NCBI RefSeq assembly: GCF_016808335.1
Contig: NC_053142.1
Coordinates: 51,331,992-51,395,991, forward strand
DNA from: Panicum virgatum
Lineage: Eukaryota > Streptophyta > Magnoliopsida > Poales > Poaceae
Length of the DNA: 64,000 nucleotides
Reading direction: 5' to 3'
Below the pieces are notes generated by a model that did not search any database, was not told the origin of the DNA, and saw nothing but the letters and a program-made list of their open reading frames with translations. Each line of letters opens with the position of its first letter. Position 1 is the first letter of the stretch. A program made the position numbers and the translations under genes. Below, one piece after another: positions 34,944-45,870 of this stretch.

Positions 34944-37082
34944 TTATGCAGCCCTCCAAGGCCTCACAAAATACAGTGCACTCCAGACAAGCAGAAGCCC
35001 AAAAGCGAATCCCATTTCCACCATGATGTAAGTGATCGGCATTGCAGTATCTGTGTCATTATGTTGTTTATTTTCTGATTCCGATGTCTGATGGAAGGAG
35101 GAGGCATTCCAAAGAGGGGAGAGCGCAGCATTACCAGCAAAATCCGCATTTGAAAATGTGGAGAATTGACCCCCAGTTGGGATGTCTCCAGACAAATTGT
35201 TGTATGACACGTCAAACTTGGAGAGAAAATTCAGCTTTGTTAGTGATGACGGTATGCTCCCACTGAGATCATTGTGGGCTAAATTCAGCACTTCCAAACT
35301 AGACATGCCTGACAACTCATGAGGAATTGGCCCAGAGAAGTTGTTACAGCTTAAGTCCAGCACATGAAGTTCCAAAAGATGACCAAAACCTGGTAATACT
35401 GCACCAACCAGCAAGTTGTTAGAGAGGATCAGTGACGGTGGGAAGCTGCTGATTCTATTATACTGCAACCTGCTGCTACTTGAATTCCTCATGATGACTA
35501 ATGGATGGTCCTCCGTTGGTGTCTGCTCACTTGAGATATCACCTGAAATTAAACTCCTCATATGTGTAAGGCTCTCGGGAATCTCCCCACTGAATGAATT
35601 ATTCGATAGGTCGATGTAGAAGAGCTTGTTCAGATTGCCTACCCATGGTGGGATGTTACCATTTAACTTGTTCCACGAAATGTCCAGCAGGTTGAGGCTC
35701 TCCAAGCTCTGCAGCCAAGGCGGGATTATGCCCGAGAGTAAACAATTTGCCAGGACGAGCACCTGCACGCCCTTGAACCCGCTGATGCCATACACTGGCA
35801 TTTTCTCACCACCACGGAAGTTCCTGGTCAGCACCAAGCTCGTCAGGTTAGGCAGGTGCTGCGAGATTTGCAATGTCAACAACAAATTAGTGAATCCATT
35901 CCCTGACAGCAAGAGGTGCGACAGGGATCTCAAATTCTTAAAGCTTTCTGGTATCTCCCCGACAAATTTGTTCTGAGAGAGGCTCAGTGTGCTCAACTTG
36001 GTGCACTGCGCGAGACTGGGCGGTACAGAACCACTCAGCTTGTTAACTCCAACATCCAATGTGTTCAGCCTTGGCAGCAAGCTAAAGTCAACAGCAATCT
36101 CACCGGACAACGAGTTGTTTCTTAGGCTAACCACCCTCAGCATCGAGCATCTCGATAGGGAAGTAGGCAATGTGCCATTGAAGCCGTTGGAGGCCAAGTT
36201 CAAGGACTCCAGCCTTCTCAGACCCCCAAACACATCAGGGATGGGACCTGTAAGCATGTTATATGACAAGTCAATCTGCACAAGCTGGGAGAGGTTACCG
36301 AGCTCATGGCAGAGGGTGCCGGAGAGATGATTCCCCCGTAAACTCAGCCTCCTCAGCTCCGACATCGTGTACAGTTCGCTGGGGAGGCTACCAGCGAGGC
36401 CATTGCCATCTAGAGAGAGCTCCGCGAGTGTCCTGCACCGGCTTAAGTCTGGCGAGAGCTCGCCGGTGAGCTCATTACCCGAAAACCGCAGGACCTTGAC
36501 CGGCGCAAAGCAGAGCGCGCTGGCGTTGATGCCGCCGGAGAAGGCGTTGTCAGAGATATCCAGAACCGTCAGATTGGCAGCGCCGCGGAACACAGGGTGC
36601 GGGCCAGTGAATTTGTTGAAGGAAACGTTCACCACCTCGATAGCCGGGAAACCATCATCGCTCGCAGGAAACCAGCCGGAGAGCAAGTTGATGCTGAGGT
36701 CGAGCACACGCAGCCTCACCAGCTGACCCAGCTCTGCCGGCGCCCGGCCGCGGAGCAAGTTCCGGGAGAGGTTCAGAGCCACGAGGCTATCGAGGGAGGC
36801 AATCGAGGACAGTATACCGCCATTTAGATTTAGGCTCCTGTTGGAGAGATCCAACCCGACCACCCTCCCATGGTCGCAGGAGACGCCGGTCCAGGAGCAG
36901 CATGAGGTGTCGTTAGGATCCCATCCGAGAGCCCCGGCTCCATCCAAGCCGCTGGAGAAGGCCAGAAGCGCCTCCAGGTCGGCGTGGTCGCAAGTCTGGT
37001 TCAGGGACCGACCACCGGAGCCATGGACGAGGAGCAGCACGAAGGCGATCAGGAAATTGACGAGACAGTTGTAGGCTACCAT
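34944..37082 (-). CDS. LRR receptor-like protein (PSKR/PSYR-like ectodomain, no kinase)
   Basis: Intronless. I prefer the Met at 37082 because a signal peptide follows at once (NFLIAFVLLLVHG); the frame stays open to an upstream Met at 37160. The mature protein has an N-cap with paired cysteines (NQTCDHADLEALLAF ... SCCSWTGVSCD). About twenty plant-type LRRs follow (LxxLxLSxNxLSGxIP). An island-like break near residues 520-560 (SSSSRLQYNRISSFPPS) matches the arrangement in phytosulfokine and PSY receptors, and then four more LRRs follow. It ends with one transmembrane segment (MGFAFGLLLVWSALYF) and a very short tail (VRPWRAA). Receptor kinases of this type continue with a cytoplasmic kinase of about 300 residues, which is absent. 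It is therefore an RLP at the plasma membrane, probably needing a partner kinase. The ligand is unknown. Confidence 0.85.
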   Translation of the reverse strand: MVAYNCLVNFLIAFVLLLVHGSGGRSLNQTCDHADLEALLAFSSGLDGAGALGWDPNDTSCCSWTGVSCDHGRVVGLDLSNRSLNLNGGILSSIASLDSLVALNLSRNLLRGRAPAELGQLVRLRVLDLSINLLSGWFPASDDGFPAIEVVNVSFNKFTGPHPVFRGAANLTVLDISDNAFSGGINASALCFAPVKVLRFSGNELTGELSPDLSRCRTLAELSLDGNGLAGSLPSELYTMSELRRLSLRGNHLSGTLCHELGNLSQLVQIDLSYNMLTGPIPDVFGGLRRLESLNLASNGFNGTLPTSLSRCSMLRVVSLRNNSLSGEIAVDFSLLPRLNTLDVGVNKLSGSVPPSLAQCTKLSTLSLSQNKFVGEIPESFKNLRSLSHLLLSGNGFTNLLLTLQISQHLPNLTSLVLTRNFRGGEKMPVYGISGFKGVQVLVLANCLLSGIIPPWLQSLESLNLLDISWNKLNGNIPPWVGNLNKLFYIDLSNNSFSGEIPESLTHMRSLISGDISSEQTPTEDHPLVIMRNSSSSRLQYNRISSFPPSLILSNNLLVGAVLPGFGHLLELHVLDLSCNNFSGPIPHELSGMSSLEVLNLAHNDLSGSIPSSLTKLNFLSKFDVSYNNLSGDIPTGGQFSTFSNADFAGNAALSPLWNASSFHQTSESENKQHNDTDTAMPITYIMVEMGFAFGLLLVWSALYFVRPWRAA

Positions 37083-37262
37083 CTCCGGTAAGGCACTGAG
37101 ATGCTGCGATGCGGGCATGCGAGGCCAGTTGGTTGATCGTGGCGTGATGGTGGGAATCATTCGCTGTGGTTCTGTGGAATGTGGGAACTGACCACTGCAG
37201 CAGCGATCGTGCTTAGGACTTACTAGGAGTTAGGGATAGGGATACAGCCGCTCAGCTACGCA

Positions 37263-37278
37263 GGGGGGGGGGGGGGGG
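37263..37278. repeat. G16 homopolymer upstream of the LRR gene
   Basis: A run of sixteen G lies about 180 bp upstream of the preferred start codon. It could form G-quadruplex structure, and its length is prone to sequencing error. Confidence 0.85.
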
Positions 37279-39335
37279 CACCCAAGTCCTCTGTATCAGG
37301 AGGGTGGGTGCAGATGCAGAGGAGATTCATCGGGCGTCCTAGGTGTTGGGAACACACCCACGCTCATGTAGATGTTCATCCAGTTGTTTTTCACATCGAT
37401 TGGCAGGGGGTGATTCGTGTGTGGGGTGAGGGGGATCAGACTTGCTTGAGAACACCAGATATTTGTTGCTTAACTTCCAGGAAAGTTAATCGAGGAATCA
37501 GAAGCAAGCTGATGGTGCCGAAGGAATTGACCAATGACCAGTTCAAAATATCAGCATTTCAACATGGAAGTCCAGTTTTCATAGGTGAATGGGACTTTGA
37601 AAGGGACTGAAACTCTAGGTGGACTGAACTGTTAGATAGCTGACAGCGACAAGCTGATCCAAGGGAACTGAACAGTACAATGTGAACCCTAACCAGAAGG
37701 ACCAGGTCCTACCATCCTTCCGATTGCTATTATTGAAGTCCTCAAGAAGCCTTTTCTGCTGATGAAGATGAAGGCTGATGAAGATGAAGGCAGAAGACTC
37801 CGCTCAGGAATACCAACTTCATAATGCCCCAAGAAATACCGAGGGCAGTGTAAATGTGTAATTGTTGGTCTCCCATGCGTGGTTCACAAAACAGGTTTCG
37901 GTGCCATGTAGCGAGAAACAACCAACAGTAGCCGACTAGACCAACCCAGCCATTTCATCTGGCGCCCATGTCTGCAAAACCTGATAAAATTTCCATTTCT
38001 TTTTTATATAATCGGCAGCTCTTCTGCCGACATTAATGGGAAAAAGGGAAAGCAGAAAAAATAGCTCCTTTTGAAACTAAGTTCGGCGTCTTATGAATCA
38101 GAGATTTAGGGAATCAGATCTTCAATTGGTGCATTTGCACTCATTTTTGAGGAAAAATTGGCAGTGTACTTCAAAAGCAAAAAAAAAAATGTATAGAACA
38201 CTAAAAGAGTAAAGTATGCTACACTAAAGGGTCCCCAAAATATATACCAAACCCAAACAGTTGTCTTCGTTTTTTTCTAGTATGATTCCTTGGGATAAAA
38301 TGAGCAGAAACAAACTATGGATATCTATAATGTCATGAGAGTAAGGGCGAATCATTATATACCCAGATTTGTTACAATTCATATCTTACTTGGTCCGAGA
38401 TGAGCAGGAAAAAATATAGTATTAAATGAGCATTAGATAGATCAACAAGGTTAGATTATAGGAACTTATTAAATTAAAAGCTTGTGATTACGTGACAAAC
38501 CAAAACACAAATATTACTTCCTCTTAGATAAGTCCTTTAGCATATCAATATGGTCTCCAATATCACTCTTTGACTAGCAATATCTATAGAATGATATCAC
38601 TATAAATTGAAAGAATTGTATATTTGCGTTTGAGGATATCGAAACAGTTTTTCATCATCAATCTATTAACATCAATTTCATGTTGTCAATCTATATTGCT
38701 TTTCATCAGTCGATGATCAGAGTTAAAAAAGCTTAACCTAGGACAATCCCAAAAGGACTTTTTATTTGGGATCAGATGTAATATATACCAAGGAAGGGTG
38801 GTTCAGTTTTCAGGCACCTTACATGATAGGAAGGTTTGGCATGGGACAAGCTGCTTTGGTGCCTTCCGAAGTTACACGAATCCTCGTTTAAGACCAAACC
38901 TTTCAGGACAAATCTGGGATGTTTTGCCCTGTAATATTCAGTGTGTATCTAGTTAATCTATTTAGCAGAAGAAAGTGTTAAGCCAGAAAAATGTTGAACC
39001 TGTAAACTCAAGAATTGCTTGTTAAACATAACTCAACAAGTAGAATAGAGCATTTAGTTTAGCCAGTATAAGAAAAGCTATCTAGAAATTCTGCTGTTCA
39101 TGACAAAGAAGCTGAAACAGAAGCAAAAGTTCACATTGACGCAGTAGACGAACATTGGCTCAAACTTGCTTGTCTGTAAGCATACCTGAACAATTGTTGG
39201 GTAGCCGATCAAGTGCTGATATGCAACTTTTCATTATTTGTTACACTCAAATGTTTAATTATACACATCAGCTTTCATGGTGTCATGAGGGAAAGCATGA
39301 CAACTCCTGTTTAACTGAAATCAGTTCAAGGAAAT
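37279..39335. other. Intergenic, no gene or clear repeat seen
   Basis: About 2 kb, AT-rich, between the promoter of the LRR gene and the 3' end of the PPR gene. A direct repeat GATGAAGATGAAGGC lies at about 37763-37790. Short open frames only. Confidence 0.45.
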
Positions 39336-41491
39336 TTAGCCACTGGACACTAATTCATTTTCACAACTATCCAAGAGTCCCATGTTTCCCATGATTCTAA
39401 GCAACTCATCACGACAATCATCTATATGAGTATGGCATTCATCGTCTGCAGAGAACACATGGACCGTTTTCTTAATCTCAATCCAGCTAAGCCCAGGCTC
39501 CTTTTCAATCATCAGCCCTCTGATCCTTCTCCTAATTGCAGACACATTGTCCCATTTCCCTATAGAGGCATAGAGGTTTGAAAGCAGTATATGTGTTGAG
39601 ATATCATCTGGATCCTGCTCCAATGCCTGGTCAGCAGCATGAACACCAATGGACAAATCTTTAAATGTCACACAAGAGCTCAGTAGAATTCTCCATAGCT
39701 CAGGATATCTCTTGGCAGAGGGGGCTTTGTTAATCAAATCAACTGCTTCCTGCAATAAACCTGCCCTACTCAACAAACTCACCATGCTAGTGTAGTGTTT
39801 GAACCCTGGCACAATGCCATCAGTGATCATCCAGGACCAATAAAGTTTTCCTTTCTCAACCAGTCCACAATGGCTACAGGCAGAAAGGAGAGAGATGTAA
39901 GTTACATGGTCAGGCTGCAGCCCACCGTGAATCATGTCACCAAATAGTTTGAATGCTGTTTCAGAATCCCCATGATTGCCATATCCTCCTATCATAGAAT
40001 TCCAGCACTTCAAATCTGCCTTATGTATGGTACAGAAAACTGAATAGGCATCTCCAAGAGCACCGTTTTTTGCATACATGTCAACGAGGCTTCCAGAGAC
40101 ACAGATATTTCCTTCGTAACCACATTTTACCACTTGGGCGTGGAGCATTTCCCCTTGCTTAAGGCCTGCAAGATCTGCTGAGGAGTTCAAAGCACTGCTA
40201 AGAGAGAAGTTATCAACCTTGTGCCCTTCCTCCAGCATCCTAATAAAATACTTCAGGGCCAATTCTCCTTCACCTGGTGCTGAATGGCCAGCAACCATTT
40301 CAGTCCACATGATTACATCTTTCACCATAATGGAATCAAACAAAATCTGGGCAGAACCTGGCTCCTCATTTGTAAAATACATATTGATTAGTGTATTCGC
40401 AACAAAGACACTGCTCTCCAACCCAGTTTTGATTATGTCAGCATGAAGCAGCTTGCCACTACACATTGCTGGTAATGCAGCGGCAGCAGACACCACAGAT
40501 GCAAGTGTATACTCATCAGGAGCAAGCTGTTCACAGGATACGGCTTTGAGCTGCACAAAGGCCTGCACAGCGCTCCATCCATCCCCAATGCCAGAAAATC
40601 CAGCAATTATGGTGTTCCATGACACCAAGTCTGGTGCCTCAATCCTCTGAAACACAAGCAGAGCAGTGTCCAGATCACCGCAGCAGCAGTACATATCGAG
40701 CAGCGCATTCTGCAGCGGCAAATCAAGATCAAGCTCCTCTGATTTCACCACCCATCCATGGAGTGCACGCCCATGGTGTGAGTCCCCAGATCGCCCGCAC
40801 CCACTCAGCACCGAAGAAAGCGTACTCTCTGTAGGTGCCAGCCCAGTACTCACCATCCGGCAGAATTTCCTCAGTGCCCGCTCCAGGTAACCATAGCGTA
40901 CGCTGCAGTGCATCACGCAGTTCCATGCCACCACGTCCGGCGTTGCCATTTCATCGAACACCTGGTTGGCGTCCCTCGGCGACCCGCACCCAGAATACAT
41001 CTGGAGCAGCGCAGTCGGAACAATGTCGCTAGCGAGGAAGCCGAGCGCCGCGGCCTGCGCGTGCGCGGCGGCCCCCGCGCGACCGTCGCGGAGCGCACCA
41101 GCGGCGCGGAGGACGGCGCAGAAGCTGGGTGCGGTGGGACGGAGACCCGAGGCGTAGAGGCCGCGGAAGAGCCCGAAAGCGTTGGGCGCGTGCCTCGGGG
41201 TGCGCGAGAGCGCGGAGAGGACGGTGTTGTACGACACGACGGTGGGGCACGGCGTGGAGCGGAGGAGGGCGAGGGCGAGGGCGTCGGGGACGACGGAGTG
41301 GCGGCAGTAGAGGGCGAGCAGCTGGTTGGCGAGGAAGGTCGCCGGGCGTGGCGCGGAGGGCAGGGAGGAGACGAGGAGGAGCGCGTGCAGCGCGCGCGCG
41401 CGCGCCGGAGGACCGCGCCGGAGCGGAACAGCGCCTCGGCCGCCGCGGCGAGCGCCGGCTCGAGGGTGTAGAAGCCGAGGCGCGACGACAT
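39336..41491 (-). CDS. PLS-class pentatricopeptide repeat protein with E-type tail
   Basis: The long frame (stop at 39336) carries many PPR motifs of P, L and S types (PDVVAWNCVMHCSVRYGYLE, DLVSWNTIIAGFSGIGDG, DLKCWNSMIGGYGNHGDSE). It ends in an E/E+ region (ELWRILLSSC, LSNLYASIGKWD, EPGLSWIEI) with no DYW domain. Such proteins bind specific RNA sites in mitochondria or chloroplasts and help RNA editing, usually recruiting a deaminase in trans. The N-terminus is anomalous. The frame stays open to a Met at 41543, but that stretch reads as Arg/Pro-rich nonsense. A different frame starting at Met 41491 (MSSRLGFYTLEPALAAAAEA) looks like genuine PPR leader sequence. The frames cross at a (CG)n tract at about 41391-41404. 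So either a frameshift exists here or there is a base-count error. Confidence 0.82.
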
Positions 41492-41543
41492 GGAGCGGCA
41501 CGCGCTGGCGCGGTGGGCGCAGCCGTAAACCGCTCGTTATCAA

Positions 41544-42467
41544 GGGTGCGACGCCACCGCGAGCAAAAGCGTGGTCATTTCAAATTCAAAAGTTTCAGAG
41601 CTCGTCGGCTCGTCGCTCATGCGATCTCGTCCCCAGGCACCCAAACCCCAAGGCCAAGGAGAACCACGCCGTGGCGGCGGCGCCGGAGCGACGGCGAACC
41701 TCTCCACCAACTGCATGTCCGCATCCTCCGCGCTCTCCTGCCTCGCCGACCGCGTCAACATAACATGCATCGGCGCGCCCTGGGGTGGAGGCGGGCGGGG
41801 CTTGGATTGGGTTAACTGCGGCCGCCCAGATCCGATCCAACGGGCGTAAGATACCCAAGGGGTGGACACCGGGCACCCCAGGGTCCCCTCGCCCAGATCC
41901 TCATCCCAAAAAAAAACGACCTCGGCGCGCCCTTCTGCCGGCGGCTTCCTCATCGTCGTGCTCGTGAGTGAAATAGCGGGCACTGAGGCCCGTTTAGTTT
42001 CAAAAAAATTTCCGCAGTGTCTATTATATCGAATTTTTAATATTAAAGATAATTAAAAAAATCTAATTATACAGTCTAACTGTTTTATGCGAGATAAATT
42101 TTTTAAACCTAATTAATTTATAATTAAATACTAACTATAAAAAAATAAAATATGCTACGGTATCAAAATCCAAGTTTTTTTTTCGCAAACTAAACAATCC
42201 GTCGTTTGAACGGTCTGGTTTCTCATTTGAACTCATTTATTTCAACTTGCGTGACCTCTTCCCCGGGCAAGAAGATAAGCACCTTCCCTTCCCTCGTTTC
42301 CTCCCGCGGCCGGCGACTCCCTCCTGCCTTTTTCCGGCCTCCACCACCTCGGCCTCCCAATCCGGCAAGGCAATCAAGCTCTCCACACCCACCTGACCGC
42401 CCCTCCTCGCCCCGGACTCCGCAAGGGAGATCGAACTCGGATTCCGCTCCTCTCTCCGACCCCCGCA
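41544..42467. promoter_or_regulatory. Shared region between divergent PPR and PEX22 genes
   Basis: About 925-980 bp separate the two start codons, which point away from each other, so this stretch should hold both promoters. It has GC-rich ends and an AT-rich MITE in the middle (41987-42200). No core elements are convincingly assignable. Confidence 0.55.
41987..42200. mobile_element. MITE of the 'GGCCCGTTTAGTTTC' type
   Basis: The left end GGCCCGTTTAGTTTCAAAAA and right end TTTTCGCAAACTAAACAATCC are inverted copies. The interior motifs (AATTATACAGTCTAACTG, GCGAGATAAATTTTTTAAACC, TATGCTACGGTA) match the same family found at 61.4-61.9 kb. It is non-coding and lies in the bidirectional promoter. 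Confidence 0.7.
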
Positions 42468-44336
42468 ATGCCGGGCCTCGCCTCGCAGCAGGACGCCGTC
42501 TCGTTGGTGCGCCGCGTCGCCCGCGCCCTCAACCGCCGCGTCACCGACATCGTGGCCCTGCTCTTCAACCATAAGGTAAAGCCGGCTCCCTCGCCCCCGA
42601 TCCCTAACCCTAACTGACCGTGTGCGGTGGGTGCTTTGCTCCGCTTTGTTCCCCAGAGCGCTGGATCGCTCGGCGCCGTCGCGGGGTTCGCCATCGCCGT
42701 CGTGTTCGCGTGGAGGTTCCTGCGCCCATCGCAGGGCCGCCCCCGCAGGCCTGCTCCCAAGCGACCCCCGGCTACCCCTGCAGGGACGCCCGATTCGGTT
42801 GTTTCAGATGCGCCCGAGCCTGTTGGTGACTCAGGCAAGGTAGGCTTTGCTGGAACGATGACTCCGTCGTATTGTTGGATGCGTGAGGCTCGATTTGTGA
42901 CAAGAAATTGTGTTTGACAGCTGGGAACGCGGCAAATTGTGGCAAAACGACTGAGTGGGTGCAGAAAGGTGCGTCTTCCTCCTCCCATTGCACCGAGTGG
43001 TGTGTTTGTGCTTAGGGTTGTGTTCGGAATAGTGTATGTGCATCCAACTTCGTAGTATTAAAATTTTAAAGTTAATTGTTCTTTAAATAGGAAAATAGTG
43101 CACATTATTAGGAATTTATCTGCTCGATGATGCAGATAGTGTTGTGTTCAGATGAACCATGTTAGTAATGAAACAGTTTAAGGAATTTGCTTTAAGATAC
43201 AGACAAAAGAATATTCTACACTGGAAAACTGCACTGATCAGATTTGACACAATCTTCATAAATAATGACAGTGCTTCGGTTTAATAAAGTATGTATGCTC
43301 TAAGAATTCATAGAATCTCAATACATATTGTTTGTGCAGGTTACCTGCCAACTTCTAGGTGTTGTTTTTGAGGAGAAAACTCCTGAGGAGCTTCAGGTGC
43401 GATTAGCAATGCTCATCGGGTATTTATACATTTCTCCTATTACCACATCTAAACTTTCTGCTATCCATTCTTGGTGCAGAAACACGCCACAGTTAGACCT
43501 TCAGTGGTAGAGCTACTTCTGGAAATATCCAGACACTGTGATCTCTACCTGATGGAGACTGTACTTGATGACAAGAGCGAGGTTTTAATTTCATGATATA
43601 CAACATATCGTCTTTGAAATGGTTACATTGATAGTTCTGGATCATGACTGAGTAATCAATAACTTCAGGAGAATGCTCTCATGGCACTGGAGAGTGCTGG
43701 ACTTTTCAGGACTGGTGGCTTGATGAAAGAGAAGGTGATGAATTCGCTTTAGATTTGTTAATGTATAATATCTCGTTTATGGTTCTCATCATAGAACTTG
43801 AACCATCTTTTCGTCTCCTGGAATCATAGTTAGATTTGGATATGTCAGTCGAAATAAGATGGCTCACATAGTCACATATGCGTTCTTCACTCATAGAGAA
43901 TATTTGCAAGTTTTGGTTAATAATAGTTCCCCTTTGACACTTAGACCAGATGTGGATACCTGTGAATATTTAACTGGTTTAGTTATCTGATTCTCTCTCC
44001 TGTATGTGTCTAAATGGAAAAAAAATGTCTACTTTCCAGGTGCTCTTTTGTAGCACTGAAGTTGGAAGAACTTCATTTGTGCGACAATTGGAGGCAGATT
44101 TTCACATCGATACGAGCCTTGAGATAGTTTCTCAACTATCGGTATGTTATCTTGTGTTGTTATCTTTACTTCTCCTTGGAGCAGGGTTCCATTAAAATTC
44201 ACGTTTTACATGGTGTTGTTTTCTCGTTTGCTATCAGCGGTTCATCCGATGTCAACTATTTATTTCCTCGATGGAAGGAGAACAGCTTGCAGCCAACATA
44301 TTCAATTCTCCAAGTCTTGAGCAGTTCTTCTCATGA
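42468..44336 (+). CDS. PEX22: Peroxisome biogenesis protein 22 (PEX22)
   Basis: Eight exons: 42468-42575, 42657-42839, 42921-42968, 43340-43396, 43480-43581, 43669-43734, 44040-44141 and 44238-44336. They total 765 nt, 254 residues, with every exon a multiple of three and canonical splice ends. The N-terminus is short and soluble and leads into one membrane anchor (GSLGAVAGFAIAVVFAWRFL, residues about 39-58). A proline-rich linker follows (RRPAPKRPPATPAG) and then a cytosolic domain (VTCQLLGVVFEEKTPEELQ ... DLYLMETVLDDKSE ... TEVGRTSFVRQLE ... MEGEQLAANIFNS). Plant PEX22 anchors the ubiquitin-conjugating enzyme PEX4 on the peroxisome for receptor recycling. The Arabidopsis protein is a little longer. 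Identification is from my memory of the plant family. Confidence 0.87.
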
Positions 44337-45400
44337 AGCTGGGCCACAAACAAAGGATTCTCCGTACCATAAATGTGCTGGTTTTAGCAGCACATTATTT
44401 GAAGCTGTTTGGCGTCATCTAATTTTATGACGCCAAATTGGATTGGCATTAGAGCCTTCCAATTAGATATCAAATCAGGCAGGCATCCAGTGGATCTCCT
44501 GTCTGTGGCAAGTGGTGTCTCTTCTTTCGATTGGTTCACAGTTGATGAGTGTGCTGTATATAATGTGAGCGTTAAATTTATTAGATCCACCTTACTGATA
44601 CTGTACAACGAATCATACAGGAGACATTTTCTTTGCTATAATCAGCCATCATTAGGTTAATGTAGCTTCAGAGTCAACCTGTGCATGTACTGAACTGAAG
44701 GAAGCAGATGTCGATCATTCTACTGTTTATGTTCAATGTTCACTTTGGGTGCTTCATTCGGGATGCGGGAGACGTACATGCTGAAATCAGCTGGAAATTG
44801 GATTGGGTTGTGTGATTTTTATTTTGTAAAAATCGATTAAGAGCACCTTTGTCCTAACTCCTAAGGCTGCCAAGGTTGTATTTCTTTGTCTGACATTGAT
44901 TTTTTCTTTTAAAAAAACTAGTTACATCTTAGCCTGGTAAATGACATGTTGCAACAACTTCATAAGAGTGGCATGTCCGCATATGGGAGTATGGGACCAT
45001 GGTAAAGAAAACTTAAAATTGTGGCATGGAAGCAAATGCTAATAATACTTGGCCATCAACCAATCAGATCCAAATTCCTATGGTCTTGACTTTTGACTGA
45101 GGCGTGCTTCTCTTCTGGATGGGTGGAACTGTTTGCCAAGACGAGGAGGAAATCGTAGAATTTGTTCGGGTCATTTCTTGTGGGTGCTCTGCTCCGTGTT
45201 CAACATGCAAGGGCTTGGGACTTGGGAGCTGGAAAATGCTGACCAATTTCGCCGTGATTGAACGCTAATCCAGGCGACAGCATCAGATTAGCCGACTGCG
45301 TCTGAAGGCACCACGGTCCACGACCATTGTTCAGACATACTGGTCGCCCACCGCGTGCTTCGATTCAGGAATCAGGCAGGGCATCGGGATCCCCTCTGCT
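44337..45400. other. 3' flank of PEX22 and intergenic DNA
   Basis: This holds the probable PEX22 3' UTR followed by AT-rich sequence; no gene seen. The 45100-45350 portion is the distal promoter of the Lunapark gene. Confidence 0.4.
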
Positions 45401-45406
45401 CAAGGA

Positions 45407-45422
45407 CCCCCCCCCCCCCCCC
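45407..45422. repeat. C16 homopolymer in the Lunapark 5' region
   Basis: Sixteen consecutive C lie about 450 bp upstream of the start codon. As for the G16 tract at 37.3 kb, the length is likely polymorphic or uncertain. Confidence 0.85.
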
Positions 45423-45870
45423 AATCTTCCATACACCAAGTCCACGATGTGAATCCCAAGCATCCAACGCTCTGCCGCTACATGATTCCATGGACCTTGT
45501 CTACCTGGCCAAGGAAGAACCGCAGCACGATCGCGCGCCTCCGGTTAAAAAACTTGGAAAAAGGGTGACACGTACCACCGACCCCGCGGCGCCACGCCTT
45601 TCCTTCTTTCTCCTTCCTTTCCTGCCTCGCCTTGGCCTTGGCCTTCGCCTTTCCGGCCCTCCCCAAAAGCGCGCCTCCACGAAGCAATCCTCCATTCCGC
45701 GTTCGCGTAGCAATCGAGGAGCGCACCAAGGATCCGCACGCGGGGAGTCCGCGGCGTCCCGACAGCCACCGGCCTTTCCCATCGGGCATCGGCCGGACGA
45801 GCTCGAGGCGTTTTATCGGAGGGTACCCTTGATCGGATCAGATCCTACGAGACTCCGATCGACCCCGAGC

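Noticed and set aside
41129..41815. 228-codon plus-strand frame opposite the PPR gene
   Set aside because: Arg/Gly-rich antisense shadow of the GC-rich 5' end of the PPR coding region.
45355..45870. N-terminal 172-codon extension of Lunapark
   Set aside because: In frame but low complexity, containing the C16 tract and CT-rich leader sequence; the conserved protein begins at the ATG at 45871.
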